Source of the DNA: Brachycybe producta
Taxonomy: Eukaryota > Arthropoda > Diplopoda > Playtdesmida > Andrognathidae
Assembly: GCA_036925085.1 (NCBI GenBank)
Contig: JAUPFP010000024.1
Coordinates: 3,245,549 to 3,309,548, forward strand
Reading direction: 5' to 3'
Length of the DNA: 64,000 bases
Notes under the pieces: generated by a model
Seen by the model: only the letters and a program-made list of their open reading frames with translations
Databases searched by the model: none
Told to the model about the DNA's origin: nothing
Shown here: piece by piece, positions 1-11,078 of the stretch
Numbering within the stretch: the stretch's first letter is position 1
Layout of the letters: the number at the start of each line of letters is the position of its first letter
Position numbers and translations under genes: made by a program

Positions 1-1037
1 GTATTTCTGATTCGATCACCTCTTCGTACGATGTCGTTTCGGATCACATTGCGGATCAGATGACTCTAACGGAAGAAGCCGTTGTTGCGATGGTTTCAAG
101 TGCTGTCAATACAACGGTTTCTGTTCCCGCTGTCGATACGACTGTCTCACTTCGCGCTGTCGATACGACGGCCTTTCTTCCCACAGTCGGTACGACGGCC
201 CCTCTTCCCGCTGTCGATACGATGGCCCCTCTCCCTGCTGTCGATACGACGGTCCCTCTCCCCGCTGTTGATACGACGGCCCTTCTTCCCGCTGTCGATA
301 CGACGGTCTCTGTTCTCACTGCCGACACGACGGTTTCTGTTGCCGTCGTTACTACGACAACTGCGGCAGCTGCCGTTGTGTCAGAGTCTACGATTTCGGA
401 CACTGTGGTCACCACGATGGCCGCGCCACCTTTGATTAAGACGGTGATGGTGGCGCCGCCTATTGGTAGTAAGGGTGTGATGACTCTGAAGGAGGCTACA
501 ACTACAACGAATTCTCAAACTCTTAAGAGGCCGATCTATTTGATCCCTAATAGTTCAGGATCATTGACGATGACGACCGTTGCACCGGTTGCTGCGAGAA
601 CCCCAACGGGCGAAGGATTTGTTAACAAGGTCGTGTTCGCGACAACGGCGCCTCTGGCGTCTAGTTCTGCTACAGCGGCATCGATGGCCGGGCTCAAAGT
701 GCAACCAGGCAGAAGCCTTACGACAACTGCGACTCCTCCAACTTTAGTCAAGGGGAACACAGTAACGACGACAAGTGCCGGATCGCCATCGCCTCTCATT
801 ACCAAAGTCATCATAACGAACAATCCGCTTTCGGGACAAGCGACTGCGACGTCGCTTGCTCCCGGTCAGAACGCGATACTTGCTGGTCTTCAGCAGCCGG
901 TGAAGATAGTGACCGCGGCTCAGGCACAGGCTTTGGTTGGCCAGAACAAGACGATGACTTTGACGCAGGCTGGACTTGCGGCTCCTCTCAAGCAACAGAT
1001 TTTTACAGCGGTTCCTGGAACACCGCCAAAGCATTCG
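1..1037 (+). CDS. lin-54: lin-54 exon (first in window, 5' open)
   Basis: Reads in frame from base 3 with no stop to the edge, so the exon or gene start lies outside. It is Thr/Val/Ala-rich and carries a 9-residue tandem repeat (see 126-341). The end KHS is followed by the donor gtataa. Extending past the donor meets a stop two codons later, which supports splicing here. The first Met in the window (60) is not a credible start because the frame stays open upstream. Confidence 0.9.
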
Positions 1038-4000
1038 GTATAATTGTATTCGTGTTGAATGTACAGAAGTTGGTGGCATCCACTATTTAAATCATTTGAT
1101 TTTCTTTTTTTTTTTTTGTTATTCATATTCACATTTTAAACTATACGAGCGACGCATTTTTATTTTTTTTAAAAAATCAACTTCTAATGGCAATTTTTGA
1201 AAAAGTTAAATTTCAGGGGGGGGGGGGGGGGGGGGGGGGGTTAGAAACGAAAACTGTTATAGAATCAAAAAACTAAAATATAATAAAAATGTCTTCATTT
1301 CGTTTTTCAATCTGTCATAAAAGTTTAGTAAACTTTTACATTATATATGGCCGGATTCACATCAAACTGACAAAACAGAAATTCGGTGTTTCGAGACAAA
1401 TTCTAAAACATTTCTACGACTTTTCTGTTTTGTTTTTGTTTTGTCTGCGATTTCACAAACAATTTTATCTCTCGCCGTAACTCGGTAAACATTAAAAGGT
1501 TTTTGTTTTGTCTCGGTAATATGCAAAAAAAATTTCAACTCTTGTCTATGCAGTGTGGACAGTTTATTAATTAAAACAACAACAACAGAACAGTTGCGTA
1601 GTTTTTACGTAGTTCAACTATAGAAATAAAAGACAAAACCCAAATTTGTTTGTGTTGTGTCACAAAATTGTCGTGGTTTTGTCTCGAGTTACTGCTGACA
1701 AGTTTCAGTTTTTTTGTTTTAATTAATGTCTGCTTTTTCTGGCATATTTGTTGTGTTTTTGTCTCGAAATCCGGCCTAATATATGGAACTTCACGTACTT
1801 TTTTTAAGTTTGAAATATTTAGATTTTTTTAACATGTCTGATAATGAAAAAAATGAAATCAATTTTATTATATAAATATTTTAAATAAACGAAAAAAAAA
1901 AGGATCTGCCACTCTCTTGATAAAGACACTCAACAGAATAGAAATTGTTTTCACTTGTTTGGTTTTTTTTTTCTCAAACAATTTTTTTTTTCAGACTTTC
2001 ATGCTTGGAAAAATTGCCCTTTCGCCTAAAACTCCGACCACGATAACAATGATTCCCGTTACAATGGGAAAATCGCCACAGAAGATTGCTCCGGCACCGA
2101 TCGGAACAACAGCGCAGTTGGTATCGAAAGGAACCGTCTTATCGGTCGTTTCGACGGCTTCAACAACGTCCGCAATTCCCAAGTTTAGTACGATCGCCTC
2201 GTCTCCTTCCAAATTTATCATCAAACAGGGGGGATCGACGGTTAGATTCTTCAATTACGGCCGAAAGAACGGTGTTTTTATTGACTGTTCATGTGTGTGT
2301 TTTTCAGCTTTCTTTGAAGCCGGGGGTCGTCGCAACGGTTTCGGCTGCAACGGCGGCAACGTTGAACACGGCCGGAATTGCAACGGGAGCAACCATCAAA
2401 CACATCACGATTCCTACTTCGGCCGTTTCCTCTGGTGGGATCCATGTTCCTGGAAATAATAAGTTTTCTTATATCAGGCTGGTAGCAACTCCATCATCTG
2501 CAGGAACCACGACTTCATCAGGAGGTTAAATCACTGCTATCTCTCTTTCTCTTGTCTCGAGACGTCGACTATTAAACTGGTTGTGACTTTTCCTTTCACA
2601 GTTAAGACTATTATGGCTCCGGTTGTCGCTTCTGCTTCAAAACCGATCGTTCCCGTGACAGTGAGCACGATCGCTTCGACTTCTACCCTAGGGCAACACC
2701 GGCCTCCTACTTCGTTACAAACGATCGGAACTTCATCTTCGCAATTGAAGATTGCCGTTCCGATCGCTCCTGCAATTGCGGGCCAACAGTTGGTGGGTTT
2801 AAAACTTAAATGTATTAATTCCCCACATACTCTAAAACGTTTCATCGAACTCTTGATTGTTGTCTTTCAGGAGCAAAATTAAGCGAAACTAGACATTGTA
2901 AATAGAATCACAATACACTTTTTATGGTCATAATTTTAAAAATATCATCTGCTTAAAGTAATATGAAAGTTATAAACCTGAAAATTCTTCTTAATTGATT
3001 GAGCTACCCTTCTAGCTAATGCTTCTTGCTAATGAAAGACAGAAGATTCATAGTTCGAGACGCGTTTACACTTTTAAAACCGCCTTAGTTATTTATTTTT
3101 AATAAACTCTCTTTGTTTTACAATACTTACGATGGAAATTGTTTATTTTGTGAGCAGAAAAGTATCGGAGGACAGCAGCGTTTTTTAATTCCTGCATCTG
3201 CGGTGTCTAGTATTGGACAATTGAGACAAGGATCCGGTTCGATTACCGTTCCTGCCAATGCGCTTGCGTCGTTACCTCCGGGAACTACTCTGTTTTCACC
3301 CGGTGGTAACATCATGATGGTTCCGGCGCAGTATGTCGCTCAGTTTCAACAACCGGTCGTATCGCAATCGGGACAGACTACAATTGCGGCGTCCACAAGC
3401 CTGTTTGCAGCATCACGAGTGACTACTACGGCCTCTAGCGCCACCACCACCACCACCTCCTCTTCTTCTGTTACATCTGCACCTTCTACTTTTATTTCTA
3501 CGTCGACGAGACTTCCTGTAACCACATCGTCCTCTTCCTTTTCTTCATTGGCTGTTCCGGTTTCTTCTATTTCTCACGAACGTGGTCATTTGATATCTTC
3601 TTCTTCGTCCTCCGGCTCCTCATCCTCTGTCTCGAAACACCAATTGAACGGGTTCGTTTCGGAGAACAGAGATCAAAGAATGGTGAATAAGAAGGAACTG
3701 GTGGCTCACGATTTCGTACCTCGTAGAAAATCTGGATTGGAACCGAACGGTGTGCGACCCAGAAAGCCGTGCAATTGCACCAAATCTCAGTGCCTCAAAC
3801 TGTAAGCTTCTTAAACGACGATAATCGTGATACAGTAAAAACCGTTTAAAAGTCGGATAACACAAAATATATATGCGGGTTCCGTTATTCAGTATAGGTT
3901 TTTTTAAAAATATATAATTTTAATTCATTTAAGACGAAACGGGATAACATGAAAAAAATAAAAATAAACATCTCTTCAATTTTATCCCTTAAATTTTTGG

Positions 4001-5989
4001 GCTCTTGGGATCCTTCTGCGTTTCAGGAGCAACATTAAAGAGAAATTGAAAGTCTTATTAGAAACGAGAGCGGTAGCCGAGTCACTTAATGTCGTTTTTA
4101 TGTTTGATATCTTTCAAAATAAACTTTTTATAGATAAAAATTACTGAGTTTGGTCATTTTCAAACTACCATAAAAAGATTATTTAAAAAAAATATTAAAC
4201 ATGAAAAAACCCTTAAATAATTGAGTTACCCTTCTACTTTCTAGTTTTCTTTTCATTTTGCTTCCGAAAGACAGAATAATCAGAGTTCAATGGGCACCGT
4301 TTACACACCTTAAGTGGTTTCCACTGTAATTATCGAAACTTTCGAGAAGTTCTGCAAGGATTTAAAATTCCCGTGTTTTCTTTTGTTCCTTTAAAAGTTA
4401 CTGCGATTGTTTTGCAAATGGAGAATTTTGTTACAATTGCAACTGCAATTGTTGCTTCAATAATTTGGAGCACGAAGAAGATAGACAGAAGGCGATTAAG
4501 TCTTGTCTCGAACGGAATCCGAACGCTTTTCATCCCAAAATCGGTTAGAAATATGAAGATTTGCCGTTTGTGTTTTTTTTTTCTGATGTTTTTTTGTTTA
4601 AATTTCAGGAAAGTCGAGAGACGGCGAAATCGAGAGGCGTCACAACAAAGGTTGCAATTGTAAACGTTCCGGATGTCTCAAAAACTATTGCGAGTGTTAC
4701 GAGGTGACGTTTGAAATGCTGAGATTCGTGGGGAGGGTTTTTTTCTTCTTCCTCCTAACTCATGAAGACTGATGATGAATTCTTCTTTTGTCCGTTATCT
4801 GAAAGGCGAAGATTATGTGTTCGCATATTTGCAAATGCGTTGGTTGTAAGAATTTTGCCGAGAGCGCCGACAAGAAGACGTTGATGCATTTGGCCGACGC
4901 GGCGGAAGTTCGCGTTCAGCAACAGACGGCCGCCAAAAACAAGCTTTCGTCTCAAATGCAGGACGTTTCCAACAAATCGAATCTCGGTTTTGGATCGGGA
5001 GAGAGGTGCGTTCACAAATTGATAATTTATTATTTTAATGCATTTTTTATTTTACAATTGCAGGTTTTTTTTTTAAAAAAAATTAGGAGTTTAAATTGTT
5101 TAAAATTTAAAACAATACATTTTTTAAACAAATGTTTGTTTGTTGTTTTGTTTTAAACTCATAGAAACTATTTAATTTATTTAACATTGTACACAACGTG
5201 TTTAGAATTCTGGTTTTAGAAGCAACACTAAGGTGAAATTGAAAGCGTGTTAGAAACTAGAAGGGTAGCTGAATTACTTATTAGTTGATATTAAGCATGA
5301 AAATACAATTAAGGAATTGAGCAACCCTTCTAGTTTTTAAAACATTTTCAAGTTTCCTTTATTGTTCCTTCTAAATCCGAATTCCTTTAGAAACTAGAAG
5401 TGGTAACCAAAATTTCGTATAAGCTATTATTATGTTCATCCTCTTATTTAAATTAATCTTTTTTTTTTCCTCCGCATTTTGGTTCAACTTGAACGCTTTT
5501 AAAAACTAGAAGAGTAGTTCAATTTGGATGGTAAGTAATTGAGCTACTCTTCTAGTTTTTAACACAATATCACCTTAGTCTTGCTCTTCTAAAACTGTAG
5601 AATAATCAGAGTTCTATTCTATTGTTCTGTGGTTGCTGTTTAATGTTTATTATGATTATTATTATTATTATGATTATTTGAATTAATGAATATAAAATAA
5701 TAATTAAAATTATAATAATTAATAATAAAATTAATAACAATTTAATCAATAATTTAATTTACCTTTTATTTATTTTTAAACAAAAAGTTTTTTTTTTTGT
5801 TTATTTAGGATGTTTTCATCATTTATAACGAGCGAAGTTGTCGAAGCGACTTGTCAATGTTTGTTGGCCCAAGCGGAAGAAGGGCGAAAACAGAGTCAAA
5901 CGGAGGCGAGCGTAGAGCAACTGGTAGTCCAAGAATTCGGTCGGTGTCTCCAACAGATCATCGAGTATGCAAGTAAGACTAAAGTGTGA
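1..5989 (+). CDS. lin-54: LIN54 / Mip120 orthologue, DREAM-MuvB DNA-binding subunit (5' partial, 9 exons)
   Basis: Exons: <1-1037, 1995-2240, 2308-2524, 2602-2792, 3158-3801, 4398-4543, 4609-4703, 4806-5005, 5809-5989. All introns are GT-AG and the phases fit, giving 984 codons plus TGA. The C-terminal third has the two cysteine-rich CXC motifs of the tesmin/LIN54 family: [20 protein letters not shown] and, after the linker with [31 protein letters not shown] followed by [12 protein letters not shown]. In known LIN54 structures the tyrosines of LKLYC and LKNYC insert into the minor groove of CHR promoter elements; both are present. The end ([32 protein letters not shown]) matches the conserved C-terminal helical region. 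The N-terminal two thirds is low-complexity, rich in Thr, Ser, Val and Ala, with the conserved patch FSYIRLV. The family acts in the nucleus, repressing and activating cell-cycle genes. The start codon lies left of the window. Confidence 0.95.
126..341 (+). repeat. 27-bp coding minisatellite in lin-54 (8 units)
   Basis: Eight consecutive 27-nt units encode nine-residue repeats of the type PAVDTTVPL (variants [36 protein letters not shown]). Unit length is a multiple of three, so copy-number changes keep the frame. Divergence grows toward both ends. It lies in the disordered N-terminal part, far from the CXC domain. Confidence 0.9.
1216..1240 (+). repeat. Poly-G tract (25 G) in lin-54 intron
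   Basis: An uninterrupted run of 25 G in the first intron of the window. Such runs can fold into G-quadruplexes, and their exact length is often mis-sequenced. Similar runs occur at 17365, 17459, 18757 and 55910. Confidence 0.9.
1349..1776. mobile_element. Candidate short TIR element in lin-54 intron 1
   Basis: The segment starts GGCCGGATT and ends AATCCGGCC, with related inner sequence rich in TTTTGTCTCG and its complement. The flanks ttatatat and taatatat could be an 8 bp target duplication with one mismatch, although AT-rich flanks make this weak. No coding capacity. Confidence 0.5.
1995..2240 (+). CDS. lin-54: lin-54 exon 2 (window numbering)
   Basis: Acceptor tttttttttcag, then [16 protein letters not shown]... 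in phase 0. It ends at IIKQGGST before gttaga in phase 0. The alternative of reading through meets a stop after the cysteine- and glycine-rich shadow frame. Thr/Ser/Ile-rich, no named domain. Confidence 0.85.
2308..2524 (+). CDS. lin-54: lin-54 exon 3
   Basis: Short upstream intron (67 bp) ending ttttcag. The exon encodes LSLKPGVV...[18 protein letters not shown]. The KFSYIRLV stretch resembles a conserved patch N-terminal to the CXC domain in LIN54 proteins. It ends in phase 1 at SSG before gttaaa. Confidence 0.88.
2602..2792 (+). CDS. lin-54: lin-54 exon 4
   Basis: Acceptor tcctttcacag; phase 1 joins to give [19 protein letters not shown]. It ends AGQQL before gtgggt in phase 0. That donor was chosen because the next exon enters in phase 0; gtttaa four bases later would break the frame. 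Confidence 0.82.
2833..3083. mobile_element. Family C palindromic element, copy C1 (lin-54 intron)
   Basis: Carries the family arms: gaactcttgattgttgtctttcag at the left, and ttgattgagctacccttctag then gacagaagattcatagttcgag at the right. Degenerate in the middle. It sits wholly in the intron between exons 4 and 5. Its left arm contains a consensus-like splice acceptor (tgtctttcag, ending 2870). Confidence 0.75.
3158..3801 (+). CDS. lin-54: lin-54 exon 5 (Ser-rich linker and start of CXC1)
   Basis: Acceptor gtgagcag, then [18 protein letters not shown]. The middle is a Ser/Thr-rich low-complexity linker with runs of serine. It ends with the first CXC motif [15 protein letters not shown], split by a phase 2 intron at the Leu codon before gtaagc. 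Confidence 0.93.
4005..4327. mobile_element. Family C element, copy C2 (lin-54 intron)
   Basis: Shows the family signature in order: gcgtttcaggagcaacatta, a degenerate tagaaac(t)aga block, gatatctttcaaaataaact, the inverted arm, gagttacccttcta, then gacagaataatcagagttc. It fills most of the intron within CXC1 and contains a possible cryptic acceptor at 4026. Confidence 0.8.
4398..4543 (+). CDS. lin-54: lin-54 exon 6 (CXC1 and linker)
   Basis: Phase 2 join gives [17 protein letters not shown], then [20 protein letters not shown] and PNAFHPKIG. This is the canonical end of the first cysteine-rich motif and the start of the RNPxAFxPKI hinge. An extra Cys sits where vertebrate LIN54 has Asn (NCNCC versus NCTNC). 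Confidence 0.96.
4609..4703 (+). CDS. lin-54: lin-54 exon 7 (CXC2)
   Basis: Encodes [20 protein letters not shown] then [12 protein letters not shown], the first half of the second CXC motif with its DNA-contacting Tyr. Acceptor aaatttcag, donor gtgacg, exits in phase 0. Confidence 0.96.
4806..5005 (+). CDS. lin-54: lin-54 exon 8 (end of CXC2)
   Basis: Encodes [20 protein letters not shown], completing the second CXC motif. A Gln/Ala/Lys-rich stretch follows ([19 protein letters not shown]), ending SGER in phase 2 before gtgcgt. Confidence 0.95.
5205..5615. mobile_element. Family C elements, two partial copies (C3) in last lin-54 intron
   Basis: Two consecutive partial palindromes share the family arm agaaactagaagggtagctg and its complement (5264 and 5320; 5500 and 5550). 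It ends with the family terminus gaataatcagagttct. The middle between them is degraded AT-rich DNA. Confidence 0.7.
5809..5989 (+). CDS. lin-54: lin-54 last coding exon
   Basis: Acceptor ttgtttatttag, phase 2 join to Arg, then [20 protein letters not shown] and a Gln-rich helix, ending [10 protein letters not shown] and TGA. It matches the conserved C-terminal helical region by which LIN54 joins MuvB. Confidence 0.93.
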
Positions 5990-7831
5990 CAGTTACATTA
6001 GAGGTAGATTGAAAAAGCGTAAGTAAAAAAGAGACCGGCAGATACAGGAAACTACTACTTTTTTTGGTTTTTTTGACACTTTTATCGAGTGTGACGTGTG
6101 TGTGTGTGTGTGTGTGAAGCAGTAAAAATGAGTCTCTCGCTCGCAAATTCGGTTGCAATGAACACATTAAAACGATGAAGTCGCGATAAATGTGTTTCAA
6201 AAACACCAACAACGGCTTTTGCATTCGTGTATATTTTTTGGGGGTTTTTTTTAACGTGTACAGCAATGTAGAAAAAAAAATTGTATATTCATTTTCTCCT
6301 CATTTTAATTCATCCGAAGCTACGTTTAAACGCTAACCCATTGAACTATTTTAACTGGTTTTCTGCTAATTCGTAGTTTTAAAATGCGGCCAATGTTTTG
6401 TGTGCGCGTGTGCTATCGAGGGTTATTCCTCTCTGTGCACGTGTTTACGTGTCTGCACGTGAAGATGTTAAGATGTAAGTGTTTCGACCCGAATAACTAC
6501 GATGGCTCTCGATTAACTCGACAGGTTCGTGCCGTAAACGTTTCGATTAACGTTTTTAGCAAAATTCTAAAAAGCGGCTGTAATTTTTTTTTTTTTAAAA
6601 AATGGGTGAATTATCTTTTTTTTTTTGCACAGCTCTCTCTCTCTCTCTCTCCTCTCCTCCCTTTCTCCCTCCCCTCCGAAAAAAAAATGTTAATCGTTTT
6701 AACAGATCCCCGAGGGAGAGAAGTGGATTTGTCTTCATGAATTATTCGATGGAAAGAAAATATGTTTATGGAGAGAACAATTGATTTTGTCGTCTCCACT
6801 CTTTTTAAAACCAGTGTAGAATTTGACAAAATTTCTTTGATTTCTTTCTTTCTCTCACACATGTGATTCTAGCCAAGTGTTATTTTCACGTGTGTGTTGG
6901 GGGCATCATTGTAATTATTATTATTATAATTAAAAAAGAGGGAATTTTACGATTCATTTTTTTTCTTTAGTCATTTTTACGTCGCGGGACATAAAAGGTA
7001 AACATTTTCTGAATGTAGAACTGTAGAAGGTTAAGTTAGTCCGTTTTAAGGTCCAGTTACACAAGAGCGTGAAGACTACGGGGGGGGGGGAGGTGCCGAG
7101 ACATGAGCACGAGCCAAACTATTGTTCAAGCTTTTTCGGTAGATCTGTTCATATTGACACCACAAGCTCGTCCGTAAAACGGACAGGTAACTTCGCCAAC
7201 AATATTTTTCTGGAATCTTTTTTCCGTTCCCGTTTCTTGTGTACACCATTTTTAGATCGAGTAACAGTTCTAATATAAATAGAAAGGCCTTTTTCTTGGG
7301 CTCCTGTCGGCACGTTCCTATATAATTGGACCCGTAAGGTGGCCGAATAGATGAATCCCTCTATTCAAGATTCTGCAGAAATTAGGGCGAAACCACCTTT
7401 TTTTTAAGGAAAAACATTACGAATCTTAAAACACAAAGTTTCTTCTTAATTTTGCTCCAGAAAAACGGAATAAATAGAATTTGAGGGACTTTAAAGTCTG
7501 AATTTAAGAAGAAAATGTTCTTCTTTATAAATAATGAATCACAATACAAACAAAATTGTTTTTAGTTCCATTTCTTTAATCAATTGGATGCACTTGTACA
7601 ATACATATGTATAAAAATGCATTATTTTGTATAATACAGTCATTTCTACAAAGAGAGAGAGAGATATGATGTCATATTTACAAAAATTATTACAACCACA
7701 AAAAAGGCTTGTTTCTTCGTTCGCTCTCTCAAATCAAAGGATTTGAACAACAATTAAAAGACAATTGAATATTACGTTGTTCTGTTTCCATTTGCTGAGA
7801 GGGAAGAAGAAAAAACATCTAAGAGTTACGT
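5990..7831. other. Downstream flank of lin-54
   Basis: Probably holds the lin-54 3' UTR, but I could not fix a polyadenylation site. Contains a (TG)n run near 6092-6117, a (CT)n run near 6633-6652 and poly-pyrimidine stretches. Short open frames here have no recognisable domain. Confidence 0.4.
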
Positions 7832-7986
7832 TAGTTTCACACGACGACAATACGTGTATCACAGGTACGGAAGTTACACGTGCACAAATAGAAGCATTCA
7901 TGCGGCGGGCGATGCATGAATGTTTCCATTGGAGTCACACGTAAATTCCATATCAATCCTACACGTATCCTCGTCGTGTGAAACTA
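7832..7986. mobile_element. Small TIR element (TAGTTTCACACGACGA ends)
   Basis: 155 bp bounded by TAGTTTCACACGACGA and its near-exact complement. Inner arms acacgtgt / acacgtat also pair. The centre has the palindrome attcatgc...gcatgaat. Non-autonomous, likely hairpin-forming. Confidence 0.65.
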
Positions 7987-9180
7987 GGCTCATAAATTCA
8001 CTCGTTCTTCTCGAGATTGTAAATGATGGCAAATTTCTCGTAAAGAAAACAAGCGAAATCTGCCAGGTATAAAACACTATATGAAATACAATAAATCCTT
8101 ATTTACATATCTACATTTAACAACTTTTTGTTTTAAAATATCTCTGTAATTAAGACAGAATTTCTGTCTCAATTTTTTTTTATTAAAAAAAAAAAAGATC
8201 TAAGGGATCAATCAATAAAGTCGATGACGTAACTTCCGATTCTGAAAGCCAAAATAATTCATTCTGAAGATTATACTTTAAAATTATTATTTATAATATT
8301 AACATATAATGTAATGGATGATTGGTATTCAAATCAAATAATTGGGGGAGATTATTAGAATTTTGTAAACTATGGTCAATTCTAATTGCACCACTGTGCG
8401 ATCAATGAAAACAAAAGATCCTTTTTATTATTTCTGAGGAAATATCTTTAATATACTATAGGAACAACGAATTTTAGAATTTCTTTAACTTGTTATAATT
8501 AATTATGACAACTAATTTGCAAGGTCAAAAGAATTACAATTTGTCCATTCAATGAAACTGTTTAGAGGCTAGAATTCACAGTAGAATTAGATTAATTTTA
8601 CGGTTGCGCCGGCTCTTTTAAACCTTGAATTAATTGTAAAAATTATAGCCTCTAAACAGTCTCGTTGATTGAAAAACGCATAATTCTCTCGGCCCTTATT
8701 CATTTATAAGGCAAAAAAGTTGTGCTTTGTTTGCAGTGATAGCGACTGGTTAAAGGCTAGAGTTCTAGAATTAAAATAACAGGTGACATAGTTATGGGTT
8801 ACCTCTACCCTCTAATCAGTCTCTTTGAATGCAAAAAGCAAAATTATTTTTGCCTTATTAATTTATATTTGACCAAAAAAATGTCCAATTTTAAACACTT
8901 GACCCCACCCCTTAAAAACTTAAAAAAACAAAGAACTTTGATAATAATTTTAATTAAAAACCAATTGTTTTCAGTATATATACTAATTTGAAATTAACAG
9001 GGACCATCCAGTGGTTTGAATAATTTAAGAATTATATTTTAATCAATTTTGATTTGCAAAAAATAAATTTCTAACCAACTTTGAGGTTGTTTTTAATAGA
9101 AAAGAATAATAAACCCACTACTTAATGTTGAAAAACAAAATGTCTTCCAGTTTGAACTCTGTCCCCTATAAGTTTTAAAA
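7987..9180. other. Intergenic AT-rich DNA with family D-related fragments
   Basis: No gene recognised. Two inverted-repeat fragments of the D type occur at 8552-8668 (tttagaggctagaattc ... agcctctaaacagt) and 8740-8830 (ggttaaaggctagagttcta ... ctctaatcagtc). The rest is AT-rich unique-looking sequence. Confidence 0.5.
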
Positions 9181-9194
9181 GGGGACAAATTGTT

Positions 9195-9281
9195 GGATGA
9201 CGTCACAGTGTTACCTATGGACTATCGGCACTTCTGTCACTCGTCAATTTATTCGGCAATGTGACGTCACGTCCATAGAAA
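9195..9281. repeat. Inverted repeat around tgacgtca motifs
   Basis: gatgacgtcacag...cctatgga at the left pairs with tccatag...gtgacgtcac in the right half. A short hairpin-type repeat with a spacer of about 30 bases. The palindromic TGACGTCA looks like a CRE site but is probably repeat-derived here. Confidence 0.45.
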
Positions 9282-10777
9282 TACAGTATATGAACGAGAC
9301 GTGCACGTTGTTGCTAGATAAATTGATGAATAACGGAATGTGACATCATCGATGACCAATGAAAAAGCATCTTTGTAGGCTTTCTTTAAAATAATTCATT
9401 AAATTGTTAGTAGTTAGTTACCTTCAAAAAAAAAATACAAACGGATTCTTTGAAAGTAGTTGCAATTTGTTTTTCAAACAGAATGGTTACAAAATGCGTT
9501 TTTCATTGCTGACTAGCACAAATAGTAAAAAAAAATCATCAAAAGTGAATTGAAATCTTAAGTTAAAAAAGTCTCAACATCATGACATATCTTGTTCAAA
9601 GGAATGTTGTTCACTGCGAGTTATTTTTTTTTTTTTGCATCCATTTTTTATGTAAAAAGTTAAAAGTTGTGTAAAGGCCTTTCTAGAGCTCAATGAAACA
9701 CTCACAGAAATGATTGTTTTTGGAAATTTGTTTAGGAAATTGTAGTTTTCTCCTTATTTTGCACCTTCAAATGCAACCTATATAACAACTCCGCAACATT
9801 ATATCTTGGAGAGGTAAGTGCTGTAAATGGAAAGAAAACCCCGGTTTTACTTGGGGGGGGGGGAAACGTAGTTTCCGAATAGAATATTGAAAGTACTTTC
9901 GTAATAATAATGTAAATAAGAATTTCTGAAACACAATAGGGAAAACTGGAGAAATAATAACACTACAATGACAAGAGACTTGTGTTTTATTTTTAACAAT
10001 TTTCATAAAGCTGTAAGCAACACATTGTTATCCGAGTTCAATTTTGTGGAATTCATGGGGGTTTTTTTTTTGTAGAATTCTTTTCATTAAGCTCTAGAAA
10101 GGCCGTAAATATAAGAAATTAGAATTTTAAATTAAGTTATAACAAAACAATTTAGTTAAGATAAATTTTACAATATTGGACACATTTTGCATTGATAATA
10201 AGATCATAAAACAAACTTAAAAAAGGATGAGTTAAGAAAGAAGCTTCTGCTGCTGCTAATAAGGATATTCCAAATTAGCAACAGAAAAAGAAAGAAAGAA
10301 AAAACATGGAGTTTGAATGGCAGACGCTATAAATAATTAATTAATTAATTCAGATGAAAAGCAATTATGTACCCATTTTTATTGTTATCGAATGTCATAT
10401 TTCCGAAAGTTTGAGGCGGCGGCAGTTGAAGAAAGAAAAACAAAAACGAAAAACATAACTAACAACAAGAACACACAGGAGGCATTCAGTGAGTGAGGCA
10501 TTCCAAATCAGTCATTTCTTGTTCATCGTTTCCTTATTATGAGTGTACGTGGTGGTCCAGCACTCGACTCTCTCTCTCTCTCTCTCTTTGTCTCTCGAAA
10601 AAATAATATTTACATTTTACCATTCCGTGAAAATTACACAATTTACACGAACACACACAAAAAAAGTTAAGGACTTTTTTGTTTTTATAAATAAATTAGC
10701 ACTTCAGATTTGAGAGTTTTTTTTAGTTAATTTTGTTTCATTGAAGGAGGGAGAGCGGAAGAAGAGTGGGAGGGATG
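9282..10777. other. 3' flank between the two convergent genes
   Basis: AT-rich, no coding exon recognised on either strand. Likely contains the spitz-like gene's 3' UTR (minus strand). A (CT)n run lies at 10567-10588. Tracts of aaagaaag and tgctgctgc are low complexity. Confidence 0.4.
10378..10383 (-). promoter_or_regulatory. Candidate polyadenylation signal AATAAA for the Spitz-like gene
   Basis: Minus-strand AATAAA about 395 bases beyond the stop codon. Other minus-strand AATAAA hexamers occur further on (near 9984), so this choice is tentative. Confidence 0.3.
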
Positions 10778-11078
10778 CTAGGTTCCACTCCCACCGTATT
10801 GACTCGTAGATGTTTCAACAAGGCCTACTTTTGGCTGTAAGTACGAAATCGGAGCCGATGACGATGAGGCTACGACATCTCTCCTTATTCCTCCTCCTCG
10901 GTTTTCTTCATCGTCAATGCCAGACTCGAGGTCTTGTTGATAGATGGACCTCGTCTGACGAGTCGTCATCATCGTTCCAATTCCACCACTTTGAGCCAAC
11001 CTGTGTGACCTGAAAGGCCTCAGTCGGTGATTGTTTATTCCATCTGTTTCACTTAGGGCTCTCTCTTTTTTCCGTCTC
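10778..11078 (-). CDS. spi: spi exon 5 (cytoplasmic tail)
   Basis: Enters in phase 2 after gatgtttag, giving RRRKKERALSETDG, and ends SQYGGSGT-TAG. The tail is Arg/Ser/Gly-rich and acidic in the middle (ESGIDDEENR). The basic start immediately after the membrane helix fits a stop-transfer signal. Confidence 0.9.

Noticed and set aside
82-823. Open frames of 95-119 residues in other frames or the opposite strand of the first lin-54 exon
   Set aside because: Shadows caused by the 27-bp repeat and GC-richer coding sequence. The frame joined to the CXC exons is the supported one.
9195-9281. TGACGTCA palindromes as functional CRE sites
   Set aside because: The same word is inside family A MITEs and the 27460 element, so here it is most simply repeat-derived.
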